Source of the DNA: Anniella stebbinsi
Lineage: Eukaryota > Chordata > Lepidosauria > Squamata > Anniellidae
Reading direction: 5' to 3'
Length of the DNA: 64,000 nt
NCBI GenBank assembly: GCA_029215795.1
Contig: JARDYH010000007.1
Location: 71,788,763-71,852,762, forward strand
The notes beneath the pieces are model-generated. The model was not told where the DNA came from, made no database searches, and saw only the letters and a list, made by a program, of their open reading frames with translations. Positions within the stretch are counted from its first letter, which is position 1. Each line of letters opens with the position of its first letter. Made by a program: the position numbers and the translations under genes. Shown piece after piece: positions 13,101 through 23,833 of this stretch.

Positions 13101-16100
13101 CCCTAGTAATGCCTAATATTAAAGAGCCTTCCAATTAAATATGGAATACATACTGGGGAAAAAGAGAGCCAGTGTGGGGAAGTGGTTAGTGTATTGGACT
13201 GGGAGTCGGGAGATCCACGTTTTAGCCCCACTCGGCCATGGAATCTCAGTGGGTGGCTTTGGGCCAGTCACAGATTCTCAGCCCAACTCACGTCTCATGG
13301 CTGTAGTTATGAGGACATAATGCCTTGCGTTCTGTACAGGGGAAAAAAGCCAGGCTATAAATGTACTAAATAAATACATAAAGAGCTGGCTTAGAAACAG
13401 GATGCAGAGGAGGCATTATTGTGAGGTGTTGAGTGAATGTGTCTGTGTGTGATTACAGAGGTTGCCTATTGCAAGGAGCAAAGCAAGATAAGATAGCCTT
13501 AACACCACCTATCTGGGATTTATGTTGGTGAGTCAAACAGTGCAAAGAGGAGAGGGTATTTTTCGCTCCCACTGCACTAGGGTCCCCCAAACGCAAGCCT
13601 TTACTTTGTCCCATAGGAATGAATGGCATCCATTCATGCACACAGGAGAGAGTCTTGTTCGGACAATCCTGCTCAATGCTGCTGGTGACCTCAGCCGCTG
13701 GGTTTTGTACATAGCCTCAGCCTGGGTTCTGTTTTTTTGGGCTGTAATATATCGTTGTAGGAGAGCCTAAGGCGATTCAGATACTTACACTGGAGATCTG
13801 GTTTGTTACAAGTATCTGTCAAGCAGCAGTACGTTCTCAACTGAAGATATTTCTCATTGGAAGCCATAGAAAGATCCCCTCTGAAACAGCTGTCGGATCT
13901 GCCGCATCCCTTGTAATAGAGAGCAGATGGGATGTTAACTGTGAAAGAGAATCAGAAAGGGCATTTAGTCAATTAATTTCTCCGTCACTGAGTGGCCGCT
14001 AGCACAGTCTTGTGGTTGGTATCACAGCTTCTTCAGATGGGTGGGTGGGTGGGGATAGCATTTAAAGCCATAGTCGAGTGACCAGATACAAAAGGTGGCA
14101 GGGCTCCTGCAGATATAACTGTTGTGATGAAGAGGGAATTTCAGCAGGTGCTGCATGCATACGAATGCCCCCTACTAAAATTCCCTTTTCTATTAAATTG
14201 TTAAAGTTACAGGAGCCCTGTACTCCTTTCCATATGTAGTGATTCCCCACAGATAAATCTGAGTTATCTCTGGATGATACAGAGACACTGATGAAAACAC
14301 AACCATGCTAAGCCATGGTTAGCCACTAACCCTTTTGCAGCAAATGCTTTGTAAAGTTGTTTAAACTGTGGTCATGCAACCACCATGGCTAGGATTAGTT
14401 GACATAACATGCTAAGCCATCATGTTTCGCTCAAAATGTTTAACTACCATGGCTTAGCGTGTCATCTGAACAGGGTCAATGTGCTAAATGGACTGAATAT
14501 ACTTTCTCACTCACCTAGCGTTGTTTTAGTAATGAGCACAAGGCAGACACCCTGATCCTTTTTACACGGCACAGATTCCACTTCTGCATCATCACATATT
14601 AATACAGTTTTAATACACCCTAGACATCTTAGAGGTGCCACTGCAGATAAAAAGAAAGGGTTGTAAACATCAAGGGCAGTATCACAATCTGCTTTTTCCA
14701 GTCATGTACTCAGACTGGTCCTTGTCAAACAGATAGCTTTGAAGGTACACTGATCGAGAGAGGAGTGCAAATCCTTATGAAAGATTTTAAATAGCCTAAA
14801 TACGAGTTATCGTATGTTGAATAAAATGAGTGTCAAATGATTGGTTCATTAGTAGTGATGACTGACCCACCCACATCCAGCTCATTGGACGCTCGCCAAG
14901 CCACCGCCAGCTGCTGCCTGCCAATGTTACCCACCCCTGCTTGAAGCATGAGCTTCTTTAAGCCTCCACGAGTGTCCGACGAGTGCCCAGCAGCCGTCCG
15001 CCCTGATCCAGCGCCTCCAATGCTGCACACAATGGAGGCTCCAGAAATTTCGCATGTTCCATGTTGCGTAAATGGTGGCTGTCAAGGCCGTTTAATCTTG
15101 TAGACCTCTATCATGCCTCTCCCCTTACCGTCTTTTCCCCCCAAGCTACACAACCCCAGCTGTTGTAACCCTCCCTCGTAGCATGAAAGCTCCAGTCCCT
15201 TGATCATTCAGGTGTCCACTGTGTGCTCATCTTGACCTTTGCGCCATAGAAGACCTGTGCACTCATCTTGCAAAGCTCTCAAGCTGCCTCCACAGAGACA
15301 CAGACGTTGGAATGAACTGCGAGACACTGGGCATGTCTACACCTAATGGTGCAGAGGGAGGGAGGGGGAGGATCGCAGACGTACCTGCTTCCGTGACCCT
15401 CCTCAGATGTCTACACCGAAGTGCTACATCCCAGAGGGAAAGTGGGATGTTGCAGATGCCACTTTGTTTTTCCAAGAAGAGGAGCTGCGCGGCCCCAATC
15501 TGCCCCAAAAGGTATATTTAAAAAGAAAAACCAGTCCCAACACCCCTGCCATCCTGGGGGTGGCGAAATTCCCTTCACCCTCACCCCTGTGGGTACGGAC
15601 CCACCCCATGTGGCTCTGTGCCCGTTTCACGACCCAGGACGGCAGAAAAACTTTGATATCCCCGCTTTCCGCAATCCCTGGGTTATCCCAGGGTCATCCC
15701 TAGGTTGTCCCTGGTTGCCCCCGGGATTCCCCGTGTGTCATGTGGCGGCACAGGGATGACCTAGAGACGGCCCTGGGATAAATCCCTGGTGTAGACATGG
15801 CCATGCTTCCTCTTTCATACGTTCATTCTGGATGTCCGAAAAGGGTTACGATGTCCAATACGAAACATGACAAAGGATCTGCAGGTCTACTGTATAGATG
15901 GTAACTGTCATGGGCAGGTCCTACACTACTGCTTTAAAACAGTTTATAACAGTATTGAGAACTGTTGGGTCCCAGGGCACACTTCATATACAGTTTTTAA
16001 ACCATTTTCAAAGTGTCATATCCTGCTTGGTGTCTATCTGGCCATCCAGTCAACTCATCCTTGAAAGGGCATAAAAAAGCTGAACTAGAAACTCTGTATG

Positions 16101-16168
16101 ATAAGAAAGCTACAACTTCAGATCACTTTATTAGGTTAGGATATTTATATACCACCCTTCATAATCTA

Positions 16169-16216
<48 letters not shown>

Positions 16217-16356
16217 TTATTTATAACCCGCCTCTCCCTCCGGATATACTGCCCTCCCTAGGTGCCTCCTCCCCATGAAGAACCCAGGACTTCTGGTTCA
16301 TACTCACCTGGAGAAAACAAGGCCAAGAGGAGGTACGTGTTCAGGAGCACATTCAT
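4195..16356 (-). CDS. Gene b: two-LU-domain PLI-gamma-like protein, the only complete gene
   Basis: Exons: SP 16308-16356 (MNVLLNTYLLLALFSP), E2 14515-14640, E3 13789-13938, E4 12702-12845, E5 4195-4358. All have GT/AG sites and phase-1 junctions. They sum to 633 nt (210 residues plus stop), close to the usual size of secreted PLI-gamma proteins. LU1 has all ten cysteines (RCLGC at its start, CCLTDTCN at its end). LU2 starts NCPACF, carries HGCATKDFCD and ends KLEC, the shorter pattern seen in PLI-gamma second domains. N-glycosylation sequons occur in E4 (NAT) and E5 (NTT). Intron 4 is 8.3 kb long and contains an L1. The first exon lacks the TATA box shared by its paralogues because a deletion junction lies 42 bp above the ATG. 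Expression from its own promoter is therefore uncertain. Phospholipase inhibition is inferred from the family only. Confidence 0.85.
4901..4956. repeat. Left copy of the 56-bp duplication flanking the L1
   Basis: Matches 10065-10120 with two mismatches. The paralogous empty sites at about 30580 and 58075 have a single copy. Confidence 0.8.
5091..8391 (-). pseudogene. L1 ORF2 (endonuclease and reverse transcriptase), broken
   Basis: The frame is split into at least seven pieces. The endonuclease part (about 7613-8391) keeps FLQETHQS, GDFNMVLDKGKD, SRIDYIFVSKN and VTDHALM. The usual SDH catalytic motif reads TDH here. The reverse transcriptase part (about 5830-7290) keeps ALDIFKAFDCVEW and the catalytic FADDTLL. 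The C-terminal piece (5091-5912) has the cysteine/histidine segment around YFHMWWSCEHVQKFW. Several frameshifts make it inactive as read. Confidence 0.85.
8621..9619 (-). CDS. L1 ORF1 protein (RNA-binding chaperone), 332 aa
   Basis: An open frame of 332 codons. The N-terminal third is charged and low in complexity. Residues of about 85-160 look like a coiled coil (MTELEKETEKIKETSKQQGQ). The rest matches the RNA-recognition and C-terminal domains of L1 ORF1p: DRDRRANIRIRSFHE, then IERIHRVGYKKKG and PRDIIVKFANYYKKEK. In the family it trimerises and coats L1 RNA. Here it remains intact although ORF2 is broken, which suggests a fairly young insertion. Confidence 0.85.
   Translation of the reverse strand: MKKRLAGDKSSAPSWVRQPKKHPSDKNRDRLTRVMADKDKEQEKAASPSSGSGAYKAGTKPGAVPKTTKESQSWSPGELMDRFKTMLDEALRKQDEKIRGNILDSQIEILTGFQTVVERMTELEKETEKIKETSKQQGQQLQEMDLRLIALEDRDRRANIRIRSFHEQQGENLQMLRDILLAWINELDPQGLWVMEDIERIHRVGYKKKGMLPRDIIVKFANYYKKEKLMQVIRHLGQPILQATPIEVYQDLCPQTIQWRKSVRFCTVTLRKKAITYSWGYPVFLRFMWLGKQHRITSCEQGMELLEKLGLVNATKDGGTNVDEGAAGGSSQ
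10065..10120. repeat. Right copy of the 56-bp duplication flanking the L1
   Basis: Begins CCTGCTTGGTGTAGATCTGG, directly after the 5' end of the L1. It pairs with 4901-4956. Confidence 0.8.
10451..10960. repeat. Foldback repeat with CT tract, copy in gene b intron 4
   Basis: The arms GCTGTGACCAGA... (10453) and ...TCTGGTCACAGC (10580) make a 140-bp inverted repeat. A CT tract (10613-10636) follows, then hairpins centred on GTGATGATG/CATCATCAC motifs (10737-10830). Paralogous copies are at 30967-31530 and 58469-58945. It is probably an old non-autonomous DNA element. Confidence 0.6.
11035..11388 (+). mobile_element. LINE 3' fragment
   Basis: The frame contains RCCPCNGSEVESIEHVLFSF, the cysteine/histidine zinc-binding tail found at the end of several LINE reverse transcriptases. 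It ends in a GATT-type simple repeat (GATTGATTGATTGA). It is absent from the matching positions in genes e (31593) and h (59009), so it inserted into gene b only. CTGT is present at both ends. Confidence 0.7.
11389..12690. other. Intron 4 sequence shared by genes b, e and h
   Basis: Near-identical copies are at 31593-32850 and 59009-60266. A 100-127 codon plus-strand frame occurs in all three (12077, 32241, 59659), but it has no recognisable domain and its ends differ. I treat it as non-coding duplicated intron. A GGGA run lies near 12430-12450. Confidence 0.5.
13161..13382 (+). mobile_element. tRNA-type SINE in gene b intron 3
   Basis: It has a GTTAGTGTATTGGACTGGGA head, the GGGCCAGTCACAGATTCTCA block and a TAAATAAATA tail. 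The orthologous copy in gene h is at 60738-60915. Confidence 0.8.
15330..15802. mobile_element. Short inverted-repeat DNA element in gene b intron 1
   Basis: It opens GGCATGTCTACACC and closes GGTGTAGACATGGCC, which are terminal inverted repeats. It has no coding frame of note. A nearly identical copy is at 62829-63301, and only the right-hand part survives in gene e (39912-40065). Confidence 0.6.
16170..16215. repeat. (AAT)n microsatellite
   Basis: Lies just above exon 1 of gene b in intron 1. Matching runs at 22413-22455, 40438-40482 and 63659-63700 precede the SP exons of c, e and h. Confidence 0.95.
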
Positions 16357-16864
16357 AGCGATGCAGAGCTCAGGAGCCAGGGACAACTTTCCACAGAGAT
16401 AGTGAGTAATAGGGATTCCACAAAAGCCTAACTGTGTCTAGGAGATTGGGGTCCCCTGGATCCACTTGGGGGCTCCCAACGTGAGCATAGACCCCCCCCC
16501 CCCACCAGCAGCCACCTGCGGCTGCCATTGACACAGGAAGGGGAAGTGTGCAATTTCAGTGTGAGGGCAGACGGCTGTTGAGCACTTGCCAACACAAGCC
16601 AAGGCTTGGAAGAGGCTTGCACAGCGAAGTGAGCAGGGGCAGGCTGCTACAGCGGTGAGTGAGCATCCTACTGATTACCAAGACTTTGGGTCAGTAGTGA
16701 AGTGTCCTCCTCCAAATCAGTATGCAGCAAGACAGTCTGCACACATCAAAAGCAAATGCTTAAACATGTTTAAAAACGGAGTTCTGAGAGTTCCCTTAGA
16801 TGGGTCAGTTTCTCTCCCATCAAATGAGGAATTAAAACCCTAATAACCTGTGAAAGGAAGTCAT

Positions 16865-17290
16865 GGGCCCTTTCTACAACTAAGGGTGTAGAGGAAGGGA
16901 GAAGGGGATCCCGGACTTACCTGCTTCTGGGATAGTCCCCCAGGATGTCCCAGAAACAAACAGGGACATCGCACCCAACTTGGCCGCCTTTTTTAAAGCC
17001 GTGCACACCGGACAAGGTAAGGGAAACCCACCACGCACCCTGCCAACCTGGGGATGGCGGTATTGCTTCCCCCATATGGGCATGGAGCCACCCCCTGCCT
17101 CTCCGTGTCCATTTCAGGACCCAGGATGGCAGGAAAACTGGGATATCCCCGGTGTCCACTATCCCAGGGTTATCCTGGGGTCATCCGTAGGTCATCCCCG
17201 GTTGCCCCTGGGATCCCCTGTGCATCACTTAGATGCACAGGGATGACCTAGGGTCAACCTTGGGATAAAACCCTGGTGTAGACATTGTCA
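16865..17290. mobile_element. Inverted-repeat DNA element in gene c intron 4 remnant
   Basis: It is related to 15330-15802 and ends CTGGTGTAGACATTGTC, with a decayed left end. Its copy in gene f is at about 44555-44980. Confidence 0.5.
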
Positions 17291-18259
17291 TGATATCTGA
17301 CTATCAAGGAGAAACAAGGAGGAGCTAAAACTCTTGTTTCCTCTGTCCCAGCCAAAACCGACCGAGAGTTTTCTTCTTGCTGCATTTAGTTACAGATACG
17401 AATGGAATGCAGAGGATAAGATGGCAATTATTTCATTTCATTTCAGCAAGGTTCTGAGCAGAATTCATCAACGTTTGCAAAGCTCTCCCTGTCTGGGACA
17501 AAAAAAAACCTTGAAGAAAAGAATTTGAATGGAGGAGAAACAGAAATGGACAGATTCATCGATCTAGGCTACTTGAGTATCGAAAAAAGGTCTTGGTTTG
17601 AATCTCTGTGCAGTTAACCATTAAGGATAGGCAAATATTTCCAGTTACAGTTTTGAGGAGAATTTACTAAATTGTACAAAATTCTCCATGTCCAGGACAA
17701 AAAGAATTTCAGATAAAAAGAATGCCCAGGCCTCAGAGTGCTTTGCTTTTCAAAGTCTGGGATTGAATCCGTGTATATTCAACCACGTTAGTGAATAATT
17801 ACAGTTGCCATCTTTCTTTTCTGACAGGCTCCTCATCTTTACCAGTTACATGTCAGGCAGGTACATCACGGTCCTCTCCATCCTGCATTTGGCTCATGCA
17901 GATGGGTGAGTTTTGTTTCATTTCATTTGTGATCAGATGTTACCAACATTTGCACAGTTCCTCTTATTCAGAAGAAAAAGAACTTGAGATTATTATTTTT
18001 TTAAAGCGGGAGAAAGCAAAGGTGATTGTTTTGCTCATCCCCTCTGACAGATGGGCAGCTCTTCTGAACTTGCTCCACATAAGAGGAACTATGTGATCCA
18101 GGAGGGTGGTTTAATGGGGAAAAATGCTTAAATAAATAAGTAAATGCATAGCAAATTCCAGCCTTTTCCATTGCTCTTCTACCTGCAGAAAGTAAGCAAG
18201 AAAGTGAGAAACCTTGCAGCCTTCCAGACGGCCCATTGCTGGTTTGCAATTTCACTCAC

Positions 18260-21200
18260 TCGCAGAGACATCAAAACTAGTTTTGATAGATCGATTCTCA
18301 TTGCCACGGCACTCCATGGTTGTCTCCTGGCAAGGTTCAGACCCTGTTGAGAAGCACGCTGGGCACTTCATCCCATTGAGTGGAAGGCTGTTGTAAGTAG
18401 GCACTACAAAAACAAACCCGTCAAGTCAGCACACCCTTCCATGACCATTCCATTTCTCCCCACATCTATTTCCGTCTGCCCCAGAATGTCCATCAAGCTG
18501 GCTGTGGAACTCCAGTGCCTCAATTTAAACAATTCCTCTGTTTATGGCCCATTAGATATAGATCAAGATCTGCAAGAAGGAATCGTGAATGCGTGGTTTC
18601 CTGTCCCTAATAATGCCCAATAATAAATAGCCTTCTAATTAAATAGGGCATTGTTCTGTTTAAATCTATACTGGGGAGAAAGAGAGCAAATGTGTGGTAA
18701 TGTTTAGTGTGTTGGACTTGGAGTCGAGAGATTTGGGTTGTAGCACCACTAGGCCATGGAAGCTCACTGGGTGACTTTAGGCCAGTCAGAGATTCTCAGC
18801 CCAACCTACTCCTCAGGGTTGTTGTTGTGAGGATATAATGCCTTGGGTTCCTTACGGAGGAAAAAAGCCAGGATGTAAATGTACTGAATACATAAATAAA
18901 GAACAGGCTTAGAGACAGGATGCAGAAGAGGCATTCCTGTGAAGTGTTGTGTGAATGAGTCCGTGGCTCCATTCGGACGACACGATAGTCAATGGTGAGG
19001 TAATAATCAACTTTACAGTTGTTCATCTAGAGGGTACTCCCCACACAACATGGTAATAAATAATCAACTGTGGTGTGGATTAGGATCAGCACTAAGTTGT
19101 CTATGGCAGCATTCGGATAACACGATAGTCAAAACAACTGACGATTCTTTCCCCCACACCAGTTGTTTATTGTGTCGTCTGAATTGAGCCTGTGTGTGAT
19201 AACAGAGGTTGCATATTGCAAGGAGCAGAGCAAGGTAAGATAGCCTGAACACCACCTGTTGGTGGGATTCCTGTTGGTGAGTCAACCAGTGCAAGGAGGA
19301 GAGGGTTGTTTTTACTCTCACTGCAACAATGTCCCCCAAATGCAAGCCTTTATTTTGTCCCTTGGGAATAAATGGCAGCCATTCATGCACACAGGAGAGA
19401 GACGTGTTCAGACAATCCTGCTCCATGCTGCTGGTGACCTCAGCCACTGAGAATCAAGTCAGCGCTTTTTTACACAGCCTCAGCCTGGGGTTTGTTTCTT
19501 GAGCTGTGAGATATTAATGTAGTAGAGTCCAAACGGATACAGGTACTTACACTGGAAATCGTGTTTATTACAATCATCTGTCGAGCAGCAGTACATCGAC
19601 TGAAAGTATGTCTCATTTGAAGCCATAGAAAAATTCCCTATGAGACAGGTCTTGGATTTGCCACATCCTTTGAAATAGATATCGAATGGTTCGTCAGCTG
19701 TGAAAGAAAATCAGAAAGAAACACCTAGACTGGTGGGAAAATGTCTCTCCTGCAGTGAGTTTTGGAGATGATAGGTGGTTTCCCCTAATTTGGCACTCCT
19801 GGGCAGGATCTACACTACTGCTTTAAAACAGTTTATAACAGTAATGACAACTGTTGGGGCCCAGGACACACTCCATATACAGTTTTCAAACCGTTTTCAA
19901 AGTGTCTGCTTGGTGTAGATCTGGCCCTGTTCTTGGTGACAGCAATGGTTCTCATGGATGTCTCATTGAACCTTCAGATCTAGTCGTGGGGTACATTGGG
20001 GAAGAGAAGAGTGGCCCAAAAATGATGCCTGCATTGAGATAGAGCAGTTATTCAGTTAACGTCTCCTGTACTGAGTGGCTGCTATCACAGTCTTGTGGCC
20101 TGTATCAGAGCTTCTTGAGATGGGGGTGGGGGAGAGAATGACATTTAAAGCTATTTAATTTAATGTAATAAATAAATAAATAAATAAATAAATATACTAG
20201 AGTAACCAGATACAAAAGTGGTCAGGGCTCCTGCAGCTTTCACTGCTGTGATGAAGAGGGAATTTCAGTAGGTGCTGCATGCATACAAATGGCACCTGCT
20301 GAAATTCCACTTTCAATGTAATTGATAAAGATACAGGGGCCCTGTCCTCCTTTTCACACGGTCAATCTACAAGATACAGAAGCCCTGTCCTCCTTTTCTT
20401 ATGGTCACCCTAGTTTTGTAGTGATTCCTCACAGAGACATGCGAGTTATCTTTGAACGATACAGAGACAAACTGATGAAAACACAACCATGCTATGCCAT
20501 GGTTAGGCCACTTACCCTTTTGCAGCAAATGCTTAGTGAACTTGTTAAAAGCATGTTTCTGTAACCACCATGGCTAGGAATGGTTGACATGACACGCTAA
20601 GCCATCATGTTCAGCTCAAACTGCTTAACTACCATGGCTTAGAATGTCATCTGAAGAGGCTCAATATGTTAAATGGACTGAAGACACTTTCTCACTCACC
20701 TAGCATTGTTTCAGTGGTGTAGAAAAGGCAAACATCTTGATCCTCTTCACACTGCACAGATTTCACATCTGCATCATCACATCTTCTTCTAATGTTAAAA
20801 CAGGTTAGACATCGTAAAGGTGTCACTGCAGATACAAGAAAGGGTTCTAAACATCAAGGACAGTTCCATGATCTGTTTTTTCCCAGTCATGTACTCGGAA
20901 TGGTTCTGGTGATACAGATAGGTTTGAAGGTACGCTGATTGAGAGAGGAGTGTAAATCCATAGGAAACTTTTCAAAAAGCCTAAATACAAGTAATCGTAT
21001 GTTGACTACAATTACATTGAATAAAATGAGTGTCAGATGATGGTAAATCATTTTAGTTTTGTTAGGTTTATTTATTTATTTATTTATTTATTTATTACAT
21101 TTGTATACTGCCCCATAGCCGAAGCTCTCTGGGCGGTTCATTGGTAGTGATGGACAGACCCACCCGCATCCAGCTCATTGGACGTTCCCCGATCCAGCGC

Positions 21201-22413
21201 CACTGCCCGCTGCTGACTGCTGCTGCCCGCCACTGCCGCCCACCCCCACTGCCCACCCCAGCTCAAAGCGTGAGCTTCTTGAAGTCTCCACTAGTGCCTG
21301 ACGAGTGCCCAGTAGCCGTCCGCCCTGATCCAGCGCCTCCATTGCTGCACACAATGGAGGCCCCAGAAATCTCGCATGTTCCATATTGTGTAAATGGTGG
21401 GCGTAAAGGCCGTTTAATTTGTAGACCTCTATCATGTCTCCCCTTATCCTCCTATGTTCCCCAAGCTACACAACCCTAGCTGTTGTAACCTTCCCACGTA
21501 GTGTAGAAGTTCCAGCCCCTTGATCGCTCAGGTGTCCACTGTGTGCTCATCTTGACCTTTGGGCCATAGAAGACCTCTGTACTCATCTTGCAAAGCTCTC
21601 AAGCTTCCTCTGCAGAGAAATAGCTGTTGGAACAATCTGCGAGGCCCTGCTTCCCCTTTCACACATGCATTCTGGATGCCCGAAGGAGGGATACGATGTC
21701 CAGATATGCAACTACTCTACTGCATAGATTGTATCTGTCATGGGCAGGATCTACACTAGTGCTTTAAAACAGTTTATAACAGTAGTGACAACTGTTGAGG
21801 CCAAGAGCACACTTCATACACAGTTTTAAACCTGTTTTCAACATGTCATATCCTGCTTGGTGTAGATCTGGCCATCCAGCCAACTCATCCTAGGAAGTGT
21901 AGTTCTTGAAAGGGCTTAATAAATCCAAATCAGAAATTACAATTTCCAGAACTCGTTATTAGGTTAGGATATCTATATACCACCCTTCATAATCTATATG
22001 CTGCCCTCCCCAGGTGCCTCCTCCACATGAAGAACCCAGGACTTCAGGCAAGTGTTCTTTCATACGTTCATTCTGGATGTCCGAAAAGGGTTACGATGTC
22101 CAATACGAAACATGACAAAGGATCTGCAGGTCTACTGTATAGATGGTAACTGTCATGGGCAGGACCTACACTACTGCTTTAAAACAGTTTATAACAGTAT
22201 TGAGAACTGTTGGGTCCCAGGGCACACTTCATATACAGTTTTTAAACCATTTTCAAAGTGTCATATCCTGCTTGGTGTCTATCTGGCCATCCAGCCAACT
22301 CATCCTTGAAAGGGCATAAAAAAGCTGAACTAGAAACTCTGTATGATAAGAAAGCTACAACTTCAGAACACTTTATTAGGTTAGGATATTTATATACCAC
22401 CCTTCATAATCTA

Positions 22414-22455
<42 letters not shown>

Positions 22456-22595
22456 TTATTTATAACCTGCCTCTCCCTCCGGATATACTGCCCTCCTTAG
22501 GTGCCTCCTCCCCATGAAGAACCCAGGACTTCTGGTTCATACTCACCTGGAGAAAACAAGGCCAAGAGGAGGTACGTGTTCAGGAGCACATTCAT
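18260..22595 (-). CDS. Gene c: LU-domain gene lacking its last exon
   Basis: Exons: SP 22547-22595, E2 20700-20825, E3 19551-19697, E4 18260-18403, all open, phase 1, with proper splice sites. LU1 is complete (RCLTCF at its start, CCSTDDCN at its end). No E5 exists. At the place where paralogue f has one, the sequence jumps at about 16398/16399 from the upstream flank of gene b into intron 4 of gene c. In E4 a conserved cysteine is changed: paralogue f reads ENQCIKTS and gene c reads ENRSIKTS. The SP exon and about 550 bp around it (from about 22050) match gene b rather than the closest paralogue f, so the 5' end was exchanged. It could be dead, or the 5' part of a read-through gene with b. 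Confidence 0.75.
18682..18905 (+). mobile_element. tRNA-type SINE in gene c intron 3
   Basis: Same family as at 1008. The orthologous copy in gene f is at 46365-46592, so both predate the block duplication. Confidence 0.8.
21067..21098. repeat. (TTTA)n microsatellite with element tail
   Basis: A TTTA run followed by GTATACTGCCCCATAGCCGAAGCTCTCTGGGCGGTTC, a common end of reptile interspersed repeats. It is absent from gene f at the matching position (about 48105), so it inserted in gene c only. Confidence 0.7.
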
Positions 22596-22683
22596 AGCGA
22601 TGCAGAGCTCAGGAGCCAGGGACAACTTTCCACAGAGCTGGATCAACCAAGGTGACTGAAGTCAAAGGGGACATCTGCAGTGC

Positions 22684-22691
22684 AATTTATA
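22684..22691 (-). promoter_or_regulatory. TATA box of gene c
   Basis: TATAAATT on the minus strand, 89 nt above the ATG. It is intact. Confidence 0.6.
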
Positions 22692-23325
22692 GGCCAGGGA
22701 GCAGACCCAAAGGGCAAAAGCTGGGGGAACAACTGGTTTGGGAAGATGCAGGAAATGACTTCAAATGAGTTTCTTTATTTTCCCAGAAATGTCGTCACAT
22801 GATACAGGTATGCAGACTTCAGTGATGGAAACTGGTGGTATGGTTTCTGGAACCACATGAAATTTCTCCAGGTGGCCCATCCAGTCTAGCCTAAAACCAG
22901 TTTCTTCACTCTGGATGCTGGAAAACATATCTACGAACACCTCCAAGGGCCTCTAATTATACATCACATGTTCTGCTGTTCCTGGCAATCTGGTGCCTTG
23001 GGATCTACTGGAAGAACTGATTGCCACAAAGTGAAAGTTAGGCTGGAAGCATGTAAAGAAAACTTTTTTTCTTGTTAAGGGAGGACTGCTGGGCTTTCTT
23101 GGTCATTGCTGTTTCTCAGCTCTCTCTTTGCTACTGCGCTGGCTGGTATTCCCTCAGTGCGTGTCTTCCCTCAGTGGGCCTCTTCAGAAAACACCTGAAT
23201 CTCTGCTGGTTAAGGCTTTTGGTTAATCAGCAGGGATTAAGGTGTCTTGTGTGCTGCATTTTGCTAAACCCTGCTCAATTACGAATCATAGTCAGACCAT
23301 CTGCAGCAGGGTTAGTGGCTCTAAC

Positions 23326-23833
23326 TAGGGATGTGTATCGTATAATTAAAATGTGCGCTAACAATACGATAAGGTCATTATCGTGCATGTGTTTAACGAT
23401 GACGATGCGATAGAAAAACCTACGATAATTATTGGAAATGATAATTTTCGGGCGATTTTATCTTTTTATTGGACTGCCATAGAAATATACCTATAACTTA
23501 TGTATTTTAAAAGTTAGAGGCTTGAAGCTTGGTCACAGTGCTTATGGGGCATGCCTAAGTACGTGTGTGAAATTTGATATTGTTCCTTCCAACCCTCGAT
23601 TTTTTATGATTTTATTTAAAGATCGTTTCCATTCTGACAGGTCTGAATGAATGCACATGGCGAGCTGTCATTCTGATCTGTCAGAACTGAAACGATCTTT
23701 AATAAATTCATATAAAATCGAGGGTTGGAGGGATCAATTTCAAATTTGGCACATATGTGTAGCAACATGTGCTACTCATATGTGGCAAATTTGAGCTCGA
23801 CCCCTCCAACCCTCGATTTTATATGAATTTATT
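23326..23833. mobile_element. Truncated copy of the 705-bp hAT-like element
   Basis: Starts TAGGGATGTGTATCG right after GCTCTAAC, as in the complete copy at 51849. The right end is lost at a deletion junction near 23833, where the sequence jumps to the 3' flank of gene d. Confidence 0.7.

Noticed and set aside
15407..15759. Plus-strand frames of about 100 codons repeated at 62906-63258
   Set aside because: They lie inside an inverted-repeat DNA element. The identity reflects recent copying of the region, not protein conservation.
16357..18255. A hidden E5 for gene c
   Set aside because: I compared this stretch with gene f 43807-44100. The homology begins only after the E5 region, and no HGCATKD-like coding is present.
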